From contig NC_088206.1 of the NCBI RefSeq assembly GCF_037126465.1, forward strand, positions 9,957,187 through 10,021,186: DNA of 64,000 nucleotides, read 5' to 3'. The position numbers and the translations under genes were made by a program. Each line of letters begins with the position of its first letter. Position 1 is the first letter of the stretch. The notes under the pieces were generated by a model, which searched no databases, had not been told where the DNA came from, and saw only the letters and a program-made list of their open reading frames with translations. The DNA comes from Ornithodoros turicata (taxonomy: Eukaryota > Arthropoda > Arachnida > Ixodida > Argasidae). This document shows positions 24,843 to 35,074 of this stretch, piece after piece.

Positions 24843-25593
24843 CCCCAAACGGGCCCCTATACACCATCCGAATGAGAAAGAAGTTTTGAAGTTGGAGCAC
24901 GTAGGACGTGCAGAAGGCGAAGAAGAAGAAGAAGAAGTTGCAGTGCTCATAACACCGTAAAAGTTAAAGGAATGCTATTGCTTGGTGCAAGAGCATTGCC
25001 CATGGCGAGTTGACCGAATCATGACAGACAGATTCGCAGACTCACTGCTGTGATCCTACGACGAGAACTCAAAGTGTAGTTCACGTGGCTACCAGGTAAG
25101 CTTACATACCAGACAAGGGAAACACGCACATTCAGTAGCTGGCTCTAGGGCGAGTGTTAAATTTTCATTTTCTTACGGGTATATGTCGCATATAACCACG
25201 GATGTTCCACAAAAACCTCCCAGCCGAATAATGCTCATGCTTTCAGATAACTTCGCAAACATTTTTGAGACATTGGCCAAGATGTGAACAGCGAGTTGCC
25301 CATTTGCATACGCTCAGTAATTAAAGCTTTTGGATGTAGTTCGTTGCCGGGACCACTGCGTTTTTGTAACCAAAGAAAATAACTAGGTAAATGATATGTT
25401 TTCACCTGAAGCAGGAGCAAATTAGGAACGAAATTGAACAGGAATGACTCTCGTATATTGCGTGAAACGTATAAAAATTAAATTTTGTCGCCCGTTTCTT
25501 GAAGGCGATCCGCCATCTTTACTGAGGACCTTCTGATCTAACCCGATGCACCGCATAGTGCGTGCCTGCGGGGGGGGGGGGGGGGGGCACTTT

Positions 25594-25671
25594 AGTCTAG
25601 GTTAGGTTCTACAGATTGCGGGGGGGCAGACCCTCCCCCCCCCCCGCAATCTGTAGAACCTAACCTAGACT
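25594..25671. repeat. Perfect foldback with poly-G/poly-C core
   Basis: The 27-bp arm that begins AGTCTAGGTTAGGTTCTACA (25,594-25,620) is repeated exactly inverted at 25,645-25,671. The G run after the first arm pairs with the C run before the second. A separate poly-G of about 18 bp precedes it at 25,570-25,587. Confidence 0.85.
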
Positions 25672-25954
25672 GACCTCACTAAAGTGACGTGATCACTAGG
25701 GATCGCAAGTTTCAAGTTCGTTAGGCTTAGCATTCCCGTGTTTCGCCTGCGCTAAAAGTGGATCAGATAGGGTTGTTAAAATGCATATAAAAAGACTTGC
25801 ACTGCACAGAATTGTATAATTCTCACATTTTCAGATTCAGTACATGGCCTCCTTCCACTTCGATGCAATATTTACCTTTCAAACCCTTTCACAAATTTTT
25901 AAAAACGAGTAAAAACGGTAACGAACTACAGCCAAGCTTTTATTTACCTCACAA

Positions 25955-26385
25955 GCATATGTAACTGAGCCGCTCCCTAGTCAGCTCTTTGCCCATGTCT
26001 GAAGAAGGCCAAAAAAAAAAAAAAAGGTTTTCCAAACTCCATCAGGCATCGACTCAACCTTACCTTATTCAATAAACAGCGAATGTTTCGTTGCCTCGCA
26101 CACACAAGGACCGCGGTTCGCGTGCTGGCGGTGACGTGCGGGTTTGCGAGACCAACGTAATGTCGTATATGACATCCGCAGGAGCGCAGTGCACCACGCC
26201 ACAATCGAAGTCATTTTCCCGGTGTTAGTGTTGGCCACGGGGCGTACATTGCGAAGTAGCCACTCCACGATTCCTATCGGAACCACGACGAACTATACAT
26301 AGCATACATACATAGCGATAGTAGCGTTGTCGAAGTAAGAAGGTTGAAGGAGAAGGACATTGGTCCTGTGCAACGTTCAAAAGAA
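25955..26385. repeat. Truncated leader copy of the array unit
   Basis: It matches the first 250 bp of each unit (CCCTAGTCAGCTCTTT, CAGCGAATGTTTCGTTGCC, GAACTATACATAGCA), but carries an extra segment at about 26,098-26,260 and stops at GTTCAAAAGAATA. There the next copy restarts with TGTAGCATATGTA. This is the decayed left edge of the tandem array. Confidence 0.75.
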
Positions 26386-26678
26386 TATGTAGCATATGTA
26401 GCATATGTAACTGAACCACTCCCTAGTCAGCTCTTTTCCCATGTCTGAAGAAGGCCAAAAAGAAAAGTTTTCCAACCCCATCACGCATCGACTCAACCTT
26501 ACCTTATTCAGTAAACAGCGAATGTTTCGTTGCCTCGCCCTATCGGAACCACGACGAACTATACATAGCAGTTGCCGTTCGATAGTTGTCCAAGTAGGAA
26601 GGTTGAAGGAGGAGGACATTGGTCCTGTGCAATGTTCAAAAGAATAAAGTCAGGTTGGGAAACCGGATGATCACTCAG

Positions 26679-27199
26679 CTACACTATCAGGAAAAAAAGG
26701 AATAAAATGGAGAGTAATTGCAGCTTCTCGTCCCCTTTAGACTGCAATTACTCTCTATTTTAGTCCCCTAACCCTGATATTTACTCCCCAGGACTGCAAA
26801 TTGTCACTGAACATTCTACACACACAGTCTACGTATATTTGTGCTCTCGGTCAATTTGATGGCATAAGGCTGCATAACTGAGCCAACTTATAGCAATTTT
26901 CCACCCACACAAAGTAAGAAACAGTTAGCGCTTCTTTCTTCACAAATTGTGCCATATGCATGTCGCAAGATTTTATATCACTCGATATATCACGGTTGAC
27001 GGTCTGATTCAAAGTATTTTCACGCATTGACACGGATTATGTACCTGGGACTCTTAGAATAGAGCCTGAAATGTAGTCTCCACTCTGTGACATTCATTTA
27101 CTCCCGTGCATTTACTCCCGAAAAGGATTATTTTTTGTGCCAACGCTTTTTGAGCCAAAGAGGAGTAAAATTACTCCTTTTTTTTTTCTTAGAGTGTAG
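26679..27199. mobile_element. Non-autonomous DNA element in unit A
   Basis: The ends CTACACTATCAGGAAAAAAA and TTTTCTTAGAGTGTAG are inverted (in units C and D the left end reads CTACACTCTAAGAAAAAAA, a perfect partner). Near both ends lie GAGTAA/TTACTC motifs, with an internal hairpin around GGAGAGTAATTGCAG. No transposase. It lacks the TA-flanked insertion found in C and D, at about 26,838. No target duplication was detected. Confidence 0.65.
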
Positions 27200-27296
27200 G
27201 GGGAAGACGTCACACTACTCCATCACTAATGTTATAGCCAGCCGCAATAGGAGCTGGGGAATTATCACTAATTTCAGTCGTTGTTTTTTTTTTTTT

Positions 27297-27799
27297 CATT
27301 GGGAATCTATGTAAGTGGGCCGGTAAACCCTTCTCAATGTGTGCAAGAAATGCTATGCTGCCCCCCCCCCCCCCCCACACACAGACACACTTCACGCAAT
27401 GGAACATTTCATGCCTGACCAAGATCCACCAATAGAACAATTTTTGTTCTCCAACGGGAGCACACGAATCCAGCTCTGGTTCTAGGACCCAGGAGCACAT
27501 AGCTCTGACAATGGAATTCGCCTCTAGTAACTGACATCGTACCCTCTGCTATCCCCAACACTGGTGATCGGGTCTACTCACCAACCGTGACTGACTCATT
27601 GGTGTACACTGCTGGTACACGGAGTTCAAGAATCATTTTGAATCATTGAAAATCATACGGTCATTCATGTGGGTCTTATGCCTTCTATATTTTTAGATTG
27701 TCCCTATTATAAATCACTGTGAGAAGACGATGAAAAATATGCAAGAAACGAGAAAGGAATATCTTCATTTCTGCTAATTCATCAGTATTAGCTGTCGTC
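27297..27799 (+). promoter_or_regulatory. Conserved upstream block of copy A
   Basis: About 500 bp upstream of the gene are shared with D almost throughout, and with C and B in part. Features include a poly-C tract at 27,360-27,376, TTATAAATCACTGTGAG at 27,708-27,724 as the only TATA-like element, and the invariant CAGTATTAGCTGTCGTC just before the start. A short frame around FHAxxQxPPIEQFLFSN-like codons is shared among copies but interrupted here by the poly-C tract. Confidence 0.4.
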
Positions 27800-28219
27800 A
27801 TGGCTGACTTCCGAACCTCCAGGAACATGAAGTACGGCATCGTCATCGCATTATTCTTGCTGTCCGGGGCACTTTTTGCCGCCGGCACAGTACTAGTGCA
27901 CCTTGACATCCCAGGAGGCCGCGGCTTGTTAGCTGCCGCCGCCTTCACTCTGCTGATGGCCTTTACGGTCATCTATTTCGTATGCGTAAAGAGCCTTCAA
28001 GGGTTCGTGTTGGACGTCGAGTCTATAGAGGAGCACCTACCAAGCTCAGGATCCGAACCCCAACCAGTGTCGGAGGCCATGCGAGTGCGCATCCAGGCGT
28101 GGATACAAGACGTCAACAGAGCTTTGTGGCCGGAAGGCGTCCCAGAAGAGCAAATCCAGTACTCTAGGCCACCGTCGCCAAGTTCAGGAGCGGGTAGTTC
28201 TTCCCGCTCCCTGAACTAG
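27800..28219 (+). CDS. Two-helix membrane protein, copy A (139 aa)
   Basis: The family is unrecognised. The chain opens with a short basic N terminus (MADFRTSRNMK) and a first hydrophobic helix at residues 12-34. A tight turn with DIPGGRG follows, then a second helix at about 43-64 (AAAAFTLLMAFTVIYF), then VKSLQGFVLDVESIEEHL and a soluble tail. The tail holds EAMRVRIQAWIQDVN and ends in a Ser/Pro-rich stretch (RPPSPSSGAGSSS). Basic residues on both outer sides of the hairpin suggest that both termini are cytosolic. The start has a strong context (GTCATGG), identical in all four copies. Against copy C I count by eye 29 synonymous and 11 amino-acid-changing codon differences, which argues for a functional, selected protein. 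There is no intron, so a retrogene origin is possible. Neighbours are decayed transposons. Confidence 0.8.
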   Translation: MADFRTSRNMKYGIVIALFLLSGALFAAGTVLVHLDIPGGRGLLAAAAFTLLMAFTVIYFVCVKSLQGFVLDVESIEEHLPSSGSEPQPVSEAMRVRIQAWIQDVNRALWPEGVPEEQIQYSRPPSPSSGAGSSSRSLN

Positions 28220-28240
28220 TGCGCGACAAGGCGGCGGACA

Positions 28241-28610
28241 ACAACATCAGTCCGCCGCAGGTCCTCCAGACCATCGGAGGACCATGTATAGACTATCCCA
28301 GCCTTGGGCAACACCATCAGCCCGCTGGATGTCCTCCAGACCATCGGAGGACCGTGGACAGAGTGGCCTCGCGGTGGGCAACACCATCAGCCCGCCGCAG
28401 GTTCTCCAGACCATCGGAGAGCCATGGAGGAACTGGTCTAGCGGTAGGAAATACCATCAACCCTTCGCAATTCCTCCGGACTACCGGAGGACCATGGACA
28501 GAGCAGCCTAACAGAGGACGAACACCATCAGCCAGCTGTAGGTCCGCCAGAACATCGGAGGGCCATGGAGGAACTGGTTTAGCGGTGTCCCATAACATCA
28601 ACCCACCGCA
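28241..28610 (+). repeat. 70-bp stem-loop minisatellite, copy A
   Basis: Five units with CAACACCATCAG-like starts place a hairpin at 28,261, 28,331, 28,401, 28,471 and 28,542, a period of 70-71 bp. The hairpin is GTCCTCC, an 8-nt loop AGACCATC, GGAGGAC. Unit 4 extends the stem with CCGG/CCGG; unit 3 keeps pairing through UUCUCC/GGAGAG. More distant hairpins occur at 28,931-28,952 and 28,995-29,016. The period is not a multiple of three and the block starts just after the TAG of the membrane gene, so it is non-coding and could be 3' UTR. Confidence 0.85.
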
Positions 28611-28764
28611 TATCTTTTTATCGCCATATATCGGCCTAGTGGTGCGCAAGAGAATCAACTCGATCTGGAGAGCGCCTGGTGTCAACGACGTTTTCCTTAG
28701 GTTTCACAGAACCATGAATAAGTAGCAGGCACATTGGCGCCCACGATATTTCCTCCAGGTCACC

Positions 28765-28851
28765 GAACACCATCGGCAATATATATGCAATATGCAATGT
28801 CGATATGTCGATATGTATGCAATATCGGCATACGTATTGCCGATGGTGTTC
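28765..28851. repeat. 17-bp perfect inverted repeat (cruciform), copy A
   Basis: GAACACCATCGGCAATA at 28,765-28,781 is exactly inverted at 28,835-28,851. The 53-bp interior holds further ATGCAATAT/CGATATG short repeats. Confidence 0.9.
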
Positions 28852-29339
28852 GATACATAGTCGATGTTGGTGTTGATACATATTGCAATGACTCAGAGGC
28901 GGGCAACGCTCTCAGCGCGTCGTATATTCTCCAGGCTGTCGGGAGACTATTCATATACCAGTATAGCGGTGCACAGCGGAACGCGTTCACGCAGTTTTCT
29001 CCAGACCTCCGGAGAACACCGGCAGCCACATCGCTCGATATAACGCGCCACGAACCAACTACAGTCCAGCCATGAGTAAGTGGAAGATAACACTACTGAT
29101 ATGACAACTTAGCGACGCCCAATGCTATTCGTCCTCGGCCTATTTCTTCACACCACGAAAGAACACTGGCAGACAAATGGCTCACTATACCGGCCATCAA
29201 CCAAGCAAATCTTCTCCAATTCCTGTCTGTGTTCTTTCTGCTGCTGAATGTCCACCATGAAGCAATCACAGCCCAGCAATGACTAAATAGCAGGCTGTAC
29301 AATCAACCCGACAGAGATCATCAACAGATTATACAGATT

Positions 29340-30060
29340 AAGTGAAGTGTTCACACGCTTCAACAAGGACAGCCCTTTTGGATCCTACCGCACCCGGAAG
29401 TACACACAGAAATTCCGGGAGTCAATAAGAAATCAGAAACGGACGCCTCCGTGCTCAAGACATTGCCCCTAGCATACCTTTAGGGCATCTTCTCATCAAA
29501 AACAGTCTATACATCTATACAGATGGTTCCTCTAGAGAAGATCTGAAAGCGTATGTATCCCAAACCACGCGGAAGGGATACAGGCTCTCGCACGGCACCT
29601 CAGCTACAGCTGCTGAACTACACGGTATATTCAAGGCACGATTCCACATGAAGAAATCTCACCCCAAAACTTGGCTCATCTGCGCACATTCGAAGTCCTC
29701 CTTAGAAGTTATCATCAAAAGAAGGGATTTGAATTATAGGTGCACAAACTATTTTATATCCTCACCACACTCATCGATGCCGTAGAGTCAGGACACAGTG
29801 TAACACTGCGGTGGATTCCCTCCCACTGTGGTATATCTGGGAATGAAGCAGCCGACGAAACAGCCAAGGAAGCTCTAAGCAAGACAGAGCTCAACGCCAT
29901 ACTTTCTCGAAAGCCAACTCCAAAGCCTATCTAAGAAAAACGACGACCGAAAAATCGAGAGGACTCTGGAAGGCATACCTACCACCTGCTGATAATCTCT
30001 CTTTCATCGATCCTAATTTGACAGCTATTGTTCCAACATGCCTGGGGAGACCACTACAAA
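29340..30060 (+). pseudogene. RNase H domain relic of a non-LTR element, copy A
   Basis: In shifting frames the translation shows IYTDGSS (first acidic motif), TAAELHGI (second), LICAHSKSSLEVI (third, where the Asp of the usual DSK is His in this copy) and LRWIPSHCGISGNEAADETA (fourth, intact). This is the RNase HI domain carried by I-type LINEs. It is followed by SKAYLRKTT-like residues of the C-terminal linker. Frames break between these motifs, so the enzyme is dead. No RT domain precedes it in the unit. Confidence 0.75.
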
Positions 30061-30236
30061 CAGCCATCCACAGAAAACTTGTCAGCTCTATTCATGGACA
30101 ATGCTCTACAGAACGAAACTCACATCAACTTCGTTCCTCACATCCCACCGTATATCTTTTTATCGCCATATATCGGCCTAGTGGTGCGCAACAGAATCAA
30201 CTCGCTCTGGAGAACGCCTGGTGTCAACGACGTTTT

Positions 30237-30310
30237 CCTTAGGTTCCACAGAACCTTATCATGGGCGCCAATGTGCCTGCTACTTATTCATGGTTCTGTG
30301 GAACCTAAGG
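30237..30310. repeat. 19-bp perfect foldback, copy A
   Basis: CCTTAGGTTCCACAGAACC (30,237-30,255) is exactly inverted at 30,292-30,310, across a 36-bp loop. The loop and right arm are an inverted copy of 28,696-28,746. Copies of the foldback lie at 40,249-40,322 and 52,008-52,081. Confidence 0.9.
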
Positions 30311-31005
30311 AATGCCAATGCCAAACATCCCGCAGAAGCCTTCGCAGTTACGCTGAAGCTTCAAAGAAATGTAGCTGCAGGTACACACCAGGGAGACCGC
30401 ATAGCTCCAGAAACCTTCCTGTTATACGAAGAAGAAACACCATTTGAAGGCTGGAAAACACTGACAGGTAGAATGTTCTTTATAACGCGCCACCAAGGAG
30501 CCATTCTCAGGCCAGCAGTACCTACACAGCGTGAAATACTATCAACTCACCCAAATATCCTTCAGGCCAACGGACCGGCCATTGATGCAGACAAATAGAT
30601 GTGCGCAATCTTATTCACTCAACGCCACTGAAGGACACAAGGAGGCAAATCGCTCCGGTGTAGCACGCCCCCAAACGGCAGCCACAGAGTTGCAATGACA
30701 GAGCGGCGCACTCGACTGCCGGACCACCAGTGCATAGGAAGGCTGCAGATGTTGCAAAACAGCGGTATGCAAAGCCATTTGCCCACGGTATGTTCTCCAG
30801 ACTCCCGGAGGACTCTTGCAAAAAGACCACTTGCTATGACACGTCTCCGAGTAACCACCATAAGGTGCCACAGTGGAGCAAGTCGGGATGTGTTACTCTG
30901 CGTGAATGTGGGCGTGACTGGGGAACAACGTAAAAGACAACGCGCTGGGGGTGAGTGCGTGGCACATTGTTTCCTAGCGTGGCTTGGTACGTAGAAGAGG
31001 CGGTA

Positions 31006-31078
31006 GCCGGCATTGTGTAGTTGGTAGCATCTCTGACCGAAAATCAGAGGGTTGCGGGTTCGAATCCCGCTGCTGGTG
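31006..31078 (+). mobile_element. tRNA-Phe(GAA)-like SINE head, copy A
   Basis: The 73-nt sequence folds as a tRNA. It has acceptor GCCGGCA/TGCTGGT with two G-T pairs, anticodon stem TCTGA/TCAGA with loop CCGAAAA (GAA), and T arm GCGGG-TTCGAAT-CCCGC. Position 33, nearly always T in tRNA, is C. The tail TTTTCTTCAACCGCCA and about 120 bp downstream are shared with the other copies, so this is a SINE or tRNA pseudogene rather than a working tRNA gene. Confidence 0.65.
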
Positions 31079-31199
31079 CCTTTTCTTCAACCGCCACTGC
31101 TCAACAGAGATGCGGCTCCCAATACGTTGGAGGCCAGTTGATGCTTCGACTAAATGAGCCCATCGCGCTCCAACTAATGCTCCCATGAGTTTGTCAGAA

Positions 31200-31640
31200 A
31201 GATGGCAGTTGACGAGCGAGTTTCATGTAAAAAGCAAAAGTGTCCTCTCTGTCGCAATCCTTGCCTTCGATATTACTAAAAAAAGAACGTATTTCATGTC
31301 CAGGCCATCCAGTGACTACGTGGATCAGGGCACTGGGCGACCCTCGCGGGGAATGTGCAACGATTTATTGATGCCTCCTCCATGCCCAATGTTGTGGCTG
31401 CAGGCAGCTTGGGAATCTGGACATGATGGATGATGCCAAGTTCACTGCACCATTTTCATCACTCTCCGCAGAGGTAACCGGGAGGCTGCTCACCCCAAGT
31501 TACAAGTTTTCGCACTCTCGAGCGCCATTACAAGGCGACAGACATTCCAAGGTATTTTCTTTTTGTTTTCGAATTATGCAGCGTCCCTTCATGACTTAAA
31601 ATTCAATGCGATTTTCACGTTGTTAAAAGACGTAGCGTCA
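31200..31640. other. Unit DNA between SINE and hAT relic
   Basis: Shared by units A, B and C (about 41,150-41,600 and 52,940-53,300). No recognisable coding motif is visible. In C the pogo-like element is inserted at its right part. Confidence 0.4.
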
Positions 31641-31649
31641 TTCGCAGTC

Positions 31650-32195
31650 AGACCTGTAAAGTAATTAATTGCAAGTAATTGAATTGTTGTAATTAAATAC
31701 TTTCTTAGTAATTAATTACTTCCGGAATTACATTAGGCTTTATGTAATTGTAAAATTACATAAATTACTTTTACAAGTAACGCGTAACGCATTTTGAATT
31801 ACTTTCGGAATTACATTGAACGCTGTTTGGGAAGGACCAATGTTAGGTTTGGGTCAGTTCCACACCGTTTCTTTACTTTTTTTTTAGTGATTACCCAAAG
31901 ACTCGATTCAGATCGGTACACTTTTCGTTTCGGTACAGATTTTTTACATTCGAATATGGAAGGACAAAAACCCTTGCGCCTTGGGAAAAGGAGTACGGAT
32001 TGTGGGTATCAACCCCCACTTCAGTCGTTAGAGTGCTTGAAAGACCTTCCTTGTGTTCTCGAGCTGTTCATAAAGTACAATGTTCAGCTGCCCAGCAGTG
32101 GACCAGTGGAGCGTCTGTTTTCGGTTGGTGGTCTTATCTTGGTGTTCCAGCCAAGTGAGAATTGCTTTTCAGAGGATCATCATGCTAGCAGATGA
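31650..32195 (+). pseudogene. hAT transposase C-terminal relic, copy A
   Basis: Positions 31,650-31,815 are dense in TAATTACTT/GTAATTA motifs, like the subterminal repeats of hAT elements. A frame at 31,794-32,195 then ends with ELFIKYNVQLPSSGPVERLF followed by SVGGLI, the hAT C-terminal dimerisation signature. The RNase-H-like catalytic core and the BED finger are absent. It is a short remnant of a DNA transposon. Confidence 0.65.
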
Positions 32196-32692
32196 AACAT
32201 ATGGTTTAAATTATTTGCGGGACAGGAATTGCGTAGCTTCACACAAATACTACTACTACGACATAACTTGTGTTCCTGACATTATTGCACAAGATGTAGT
32301 ATCCATTATGATCCTTTATATGAGGGGTATGTACAGTGCAACCAACAGATGCTAATTACAAATATGTGTTTCCTACGGTGTTGAAATGGTGTAGTTTGTA
32401 TCTGAGAGCCATAGTGAAACACAGGCAGCAAGGACAGACTTTTGATGCCCTCAAGAAACTTGGCAACACATTGCAGGGACTCTGGATGCTGCGTAAATTT
32501 CCAGAACACAGAGATCAAGGCTGCGTTTAAACAACAAGTGGTTAGAGAAATCCAAGACAGTTGCATGTGTAAGCAGTTCGCTGTTGGATTTGCTTCTGTC
32601 CGAGATACGTTATTTCAAAGGGGACACACGGGCACACTCCCAGAGGTACTAGGGCTGGCTGTGAAATAGAATGAGGAGAGAAGGAAGATATA

Positions 32693-33643
32693 CGAGGGGT
32701 GTTCAAGTCAAACCGGGACTTTCTGTCTCCTAAGTGTACAAATGGCTCGCGCTACTTATTTTTCGTCATTTTCACACGCGACAGGCCTCCGCGTTCACCA
32801 CGTGGTGGTCCAAAGTTTGTGCAAAACAGAAGACACGTGCTGGACAAGATGGCCGACAACGAGGTGAGCGCGCACATCGAACAGCGAATATAGTCATGAA
32901 GTTTCTCGTGAATGAAGGCGTAAAGTCATCTGAAATTTATAGAAGACTTCAGGCTCAGTATGGCCACGATACACTTAGCCGCAGCAAAGAGTTTGAGTGG
33001 TGCAAACGGTTCCGAGACGGCCGTACATCAGTGCAGGACGATCCTGGCCGAGACGGCTCAGAGCCCAGTGTCAGAGTTCCTGACAACATTCAACGTTTTT
33101 CCACGGTTTTCTGGAACAAGGCTGGCGTTGTTCATGTTGATTTTCTGCCCAGTGGTACCACCATTAATAGTGCATATTACGGACAGGTTCTCAGGGATGT
33201 GCATAAGGCGCTGAAGCAGAAGCGGCCGGGCCTCATCACCAAGGAGTCCTCCTCCTACAGGACAATGCACGCCTGCATACCGCGCATCTAACGACACGCA
33301 CCTTACAGGAACTTGGCTGGGCGTTGCTGCTACATCCCCCTTACAGTCCACAGCTCGCCCCCAGCGATTTCCATCTCTTCGGGCCAGTGAAGGCGTTCCT
33401 TGGGGTCCGCCACTTCAGCTGCGACGACGAGGTCAAGAATGCGGTCCGATCATGGCTGCTACGCGCTGCTACGCGCCGGTAAGGATTTCTACACTGCTGG
33501 CATCCAAGCTCTCGTGAAACGCTGGGACAAGTGCATTAGTGCAGCTGAGATTACGTTGAAAAAATAAAACTAATTTCTCGCCTGTAAGTTCATTTTACTT
33601 TTGCGAGAAATGAAAAGTCTCGGTTTGACATGGACGCCCCTCG
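32693..33643 (+). mobile_element. Internally deleted mariner, copy A
   Basis: The ends CGAGGGGTGTTCAAGTCAAA and the inverted GTTTGACATGGACGCCCCTCG are bordered by TA. Across frames the transposase shows EGVKSSEIYRRLQAQYG, WCKRFRDGRTSVQDDPG and VFWNKAGVVHVDFLPSG, with the QDNA and PPYSPQLAPSDFHLFG catalytic pieces. The segment between the linker and VFWNK is missing, and several frameshifts occur. It differs from the 21.3-kb mariner in ends and protein. Confidence 0.8.
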
Positions 33644-35064
33644 TATAACCCTTTTTTCTTGTCTCTTATTCTGTTGGTTAAATTGTCATTTGTTTAGCAG
33701 CATATATGTGTATATTCCAGAGTCCGCTAATAAATATATCAGTTGAGAGATAGCAGTAGCTGCCTGTCCTTGGCTGCTTGTATTTCACTATGGCCATGTT
33801 TGCTATTGCAAAAAAAAAAACGAAAAGAGCAAGAAAAACACGAAAACAGCAACCTGCAAAGCTGCCTGTTCTAGTGCTCACATGGAGGCAATGCAATGAG
33901 GTAACCTGTTCCATTCATGAACTCTACATAGGAGTACACATCACAATGACAACCGATTATTCAGATTTTTTTTAACTACTTTGTCTTTTGGAACTTTGAT
34001 TGCGGAGCCTATTATTGGGGCTTTATGTGATTCCCTTCTTGAGACACTAGATTGCTGATGCTGTGCAGTGTGTTAATTTTGAAACTGTACTGTGCTGAGG
34101 TATAAAAAGAGAATTGTCATATCTGCATTTGAATACATAGGAATAATTTGTAAGTACTTTCCTTGTTGACATTTATATCTGCACCAGGTCCCAACATTCT
34201 TGATTGATGGAAAATGTGAATAAAGATATTTATCTGCTTGCCATACAATACACAAATGTCGTGTTTTCTATTGAGATATTCCCTGTTCTCCAGACATAAA
34301 TGTAGAAAAGTTGAAGGGGCACAATGATGGTAGAGTCTAGCATTCTAGAGTCTAGAACTTCTGTCCAGTACTGTACGTCTCAATTTGCCTAGTACTATAT
34401 TGCTTTTAGTATAACCGTTCAAGTTTAACGAATCACAATTTTCATCACTGTTTTGGCGCACTATAGCCTGAGCTGCTTGTGCGTCTTAAATACTCCAATC
34501 ATCATTGTCGTCCACGCCGTCGTCGCCACCACAAGGTTCCACCGCATGGCAGAGGCCATTATTTGATATCCCAATAGCTGTTCTCTAGACGCCACATGTC
34601 TTGCCACAGTTGCCATCTGTTGCCGCCTAGCCACACAAACGAGGGAAGATGAAGTTGCTGGAGACGAGCACTCGGACTACGGTGATGGGAAGCAGCAAGC
34701 TACAAGTGCTCTTTGAAGTTTGCCAATAAGTTACGCTGACCGTAAAAAAAAGCAATCGTAAGCCATGATAGTAAGTGTCGACGGGGCTCCGAACTATAAT
34801 GTACGGACGGAAGGAATGCACCTTTTGTCAATGGCTTCTGCACAGAGGCTGGAAGAAAGGCTCAGGTCTGTTTGACAACTGAATGAAGGGGTATGTGTCA
34901 CAATGGTCTCTATTTGGGAAACAAGCAAAGCAGGGCAGAAGGAAATACAGTGGTGTTCAAGAATACCGCATCATTGCACAGAGCTGCATTGAAAGGCGTT
35001 CTGTGGACATGGTTCACGTCCAAGTTGCCACGCATTGCCAAGCATTTCATGTCCATTATCATAG
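33644..35064. other. Unit A tail
   Basis: Up to 34,344 it matches B (43,594-44,307) and C (56,028-56,752). After the deletion junction it matches B 47,356-48,075. It holds an A-run and no supportable gene. On the minus strand, frames with an acidic stretch (GGDDGVDDNDDWSI) are shared with B but interrupted here. Confidence 0.5.
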
Positions 35065-35074
35065 CGTTCGGATC

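Noticed and set aside
25594..25671. Arthropod telomere repeat (TTAGG) from CTAGGTTAGG
   Set aside because: Less than two units; part of a foldback, not an array.
28241..28610. CRISPR-like regular repeat spacing
   Set aside because: The whole 70-bp unit is repeated; there are no unique spacers, no cas genes, and the genome is eukaryotic.
28219..28725. 168-codon frame right after the membrane gene, overlapping its stop and repeated in B and C
   Set aside because: It starts at GTG, runs across 70-bp repeats whose period is not a multiple of three, and is conserved only because the DNA is nearly identical between units.
30221..30598. 125-codon frame conserved in A, B and C as a second host gene
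   Set aside because: It crosses the foldback junction, the units are about 98% identical here so conservation is uninformative, and C has a replaced segment near its end.
31006..31078. Functional tRNA-Phe gene
   Set aside because: C at position 33, G-T pairs in the acceptor stem, a SINE-like shared tail and many copies argue against it.
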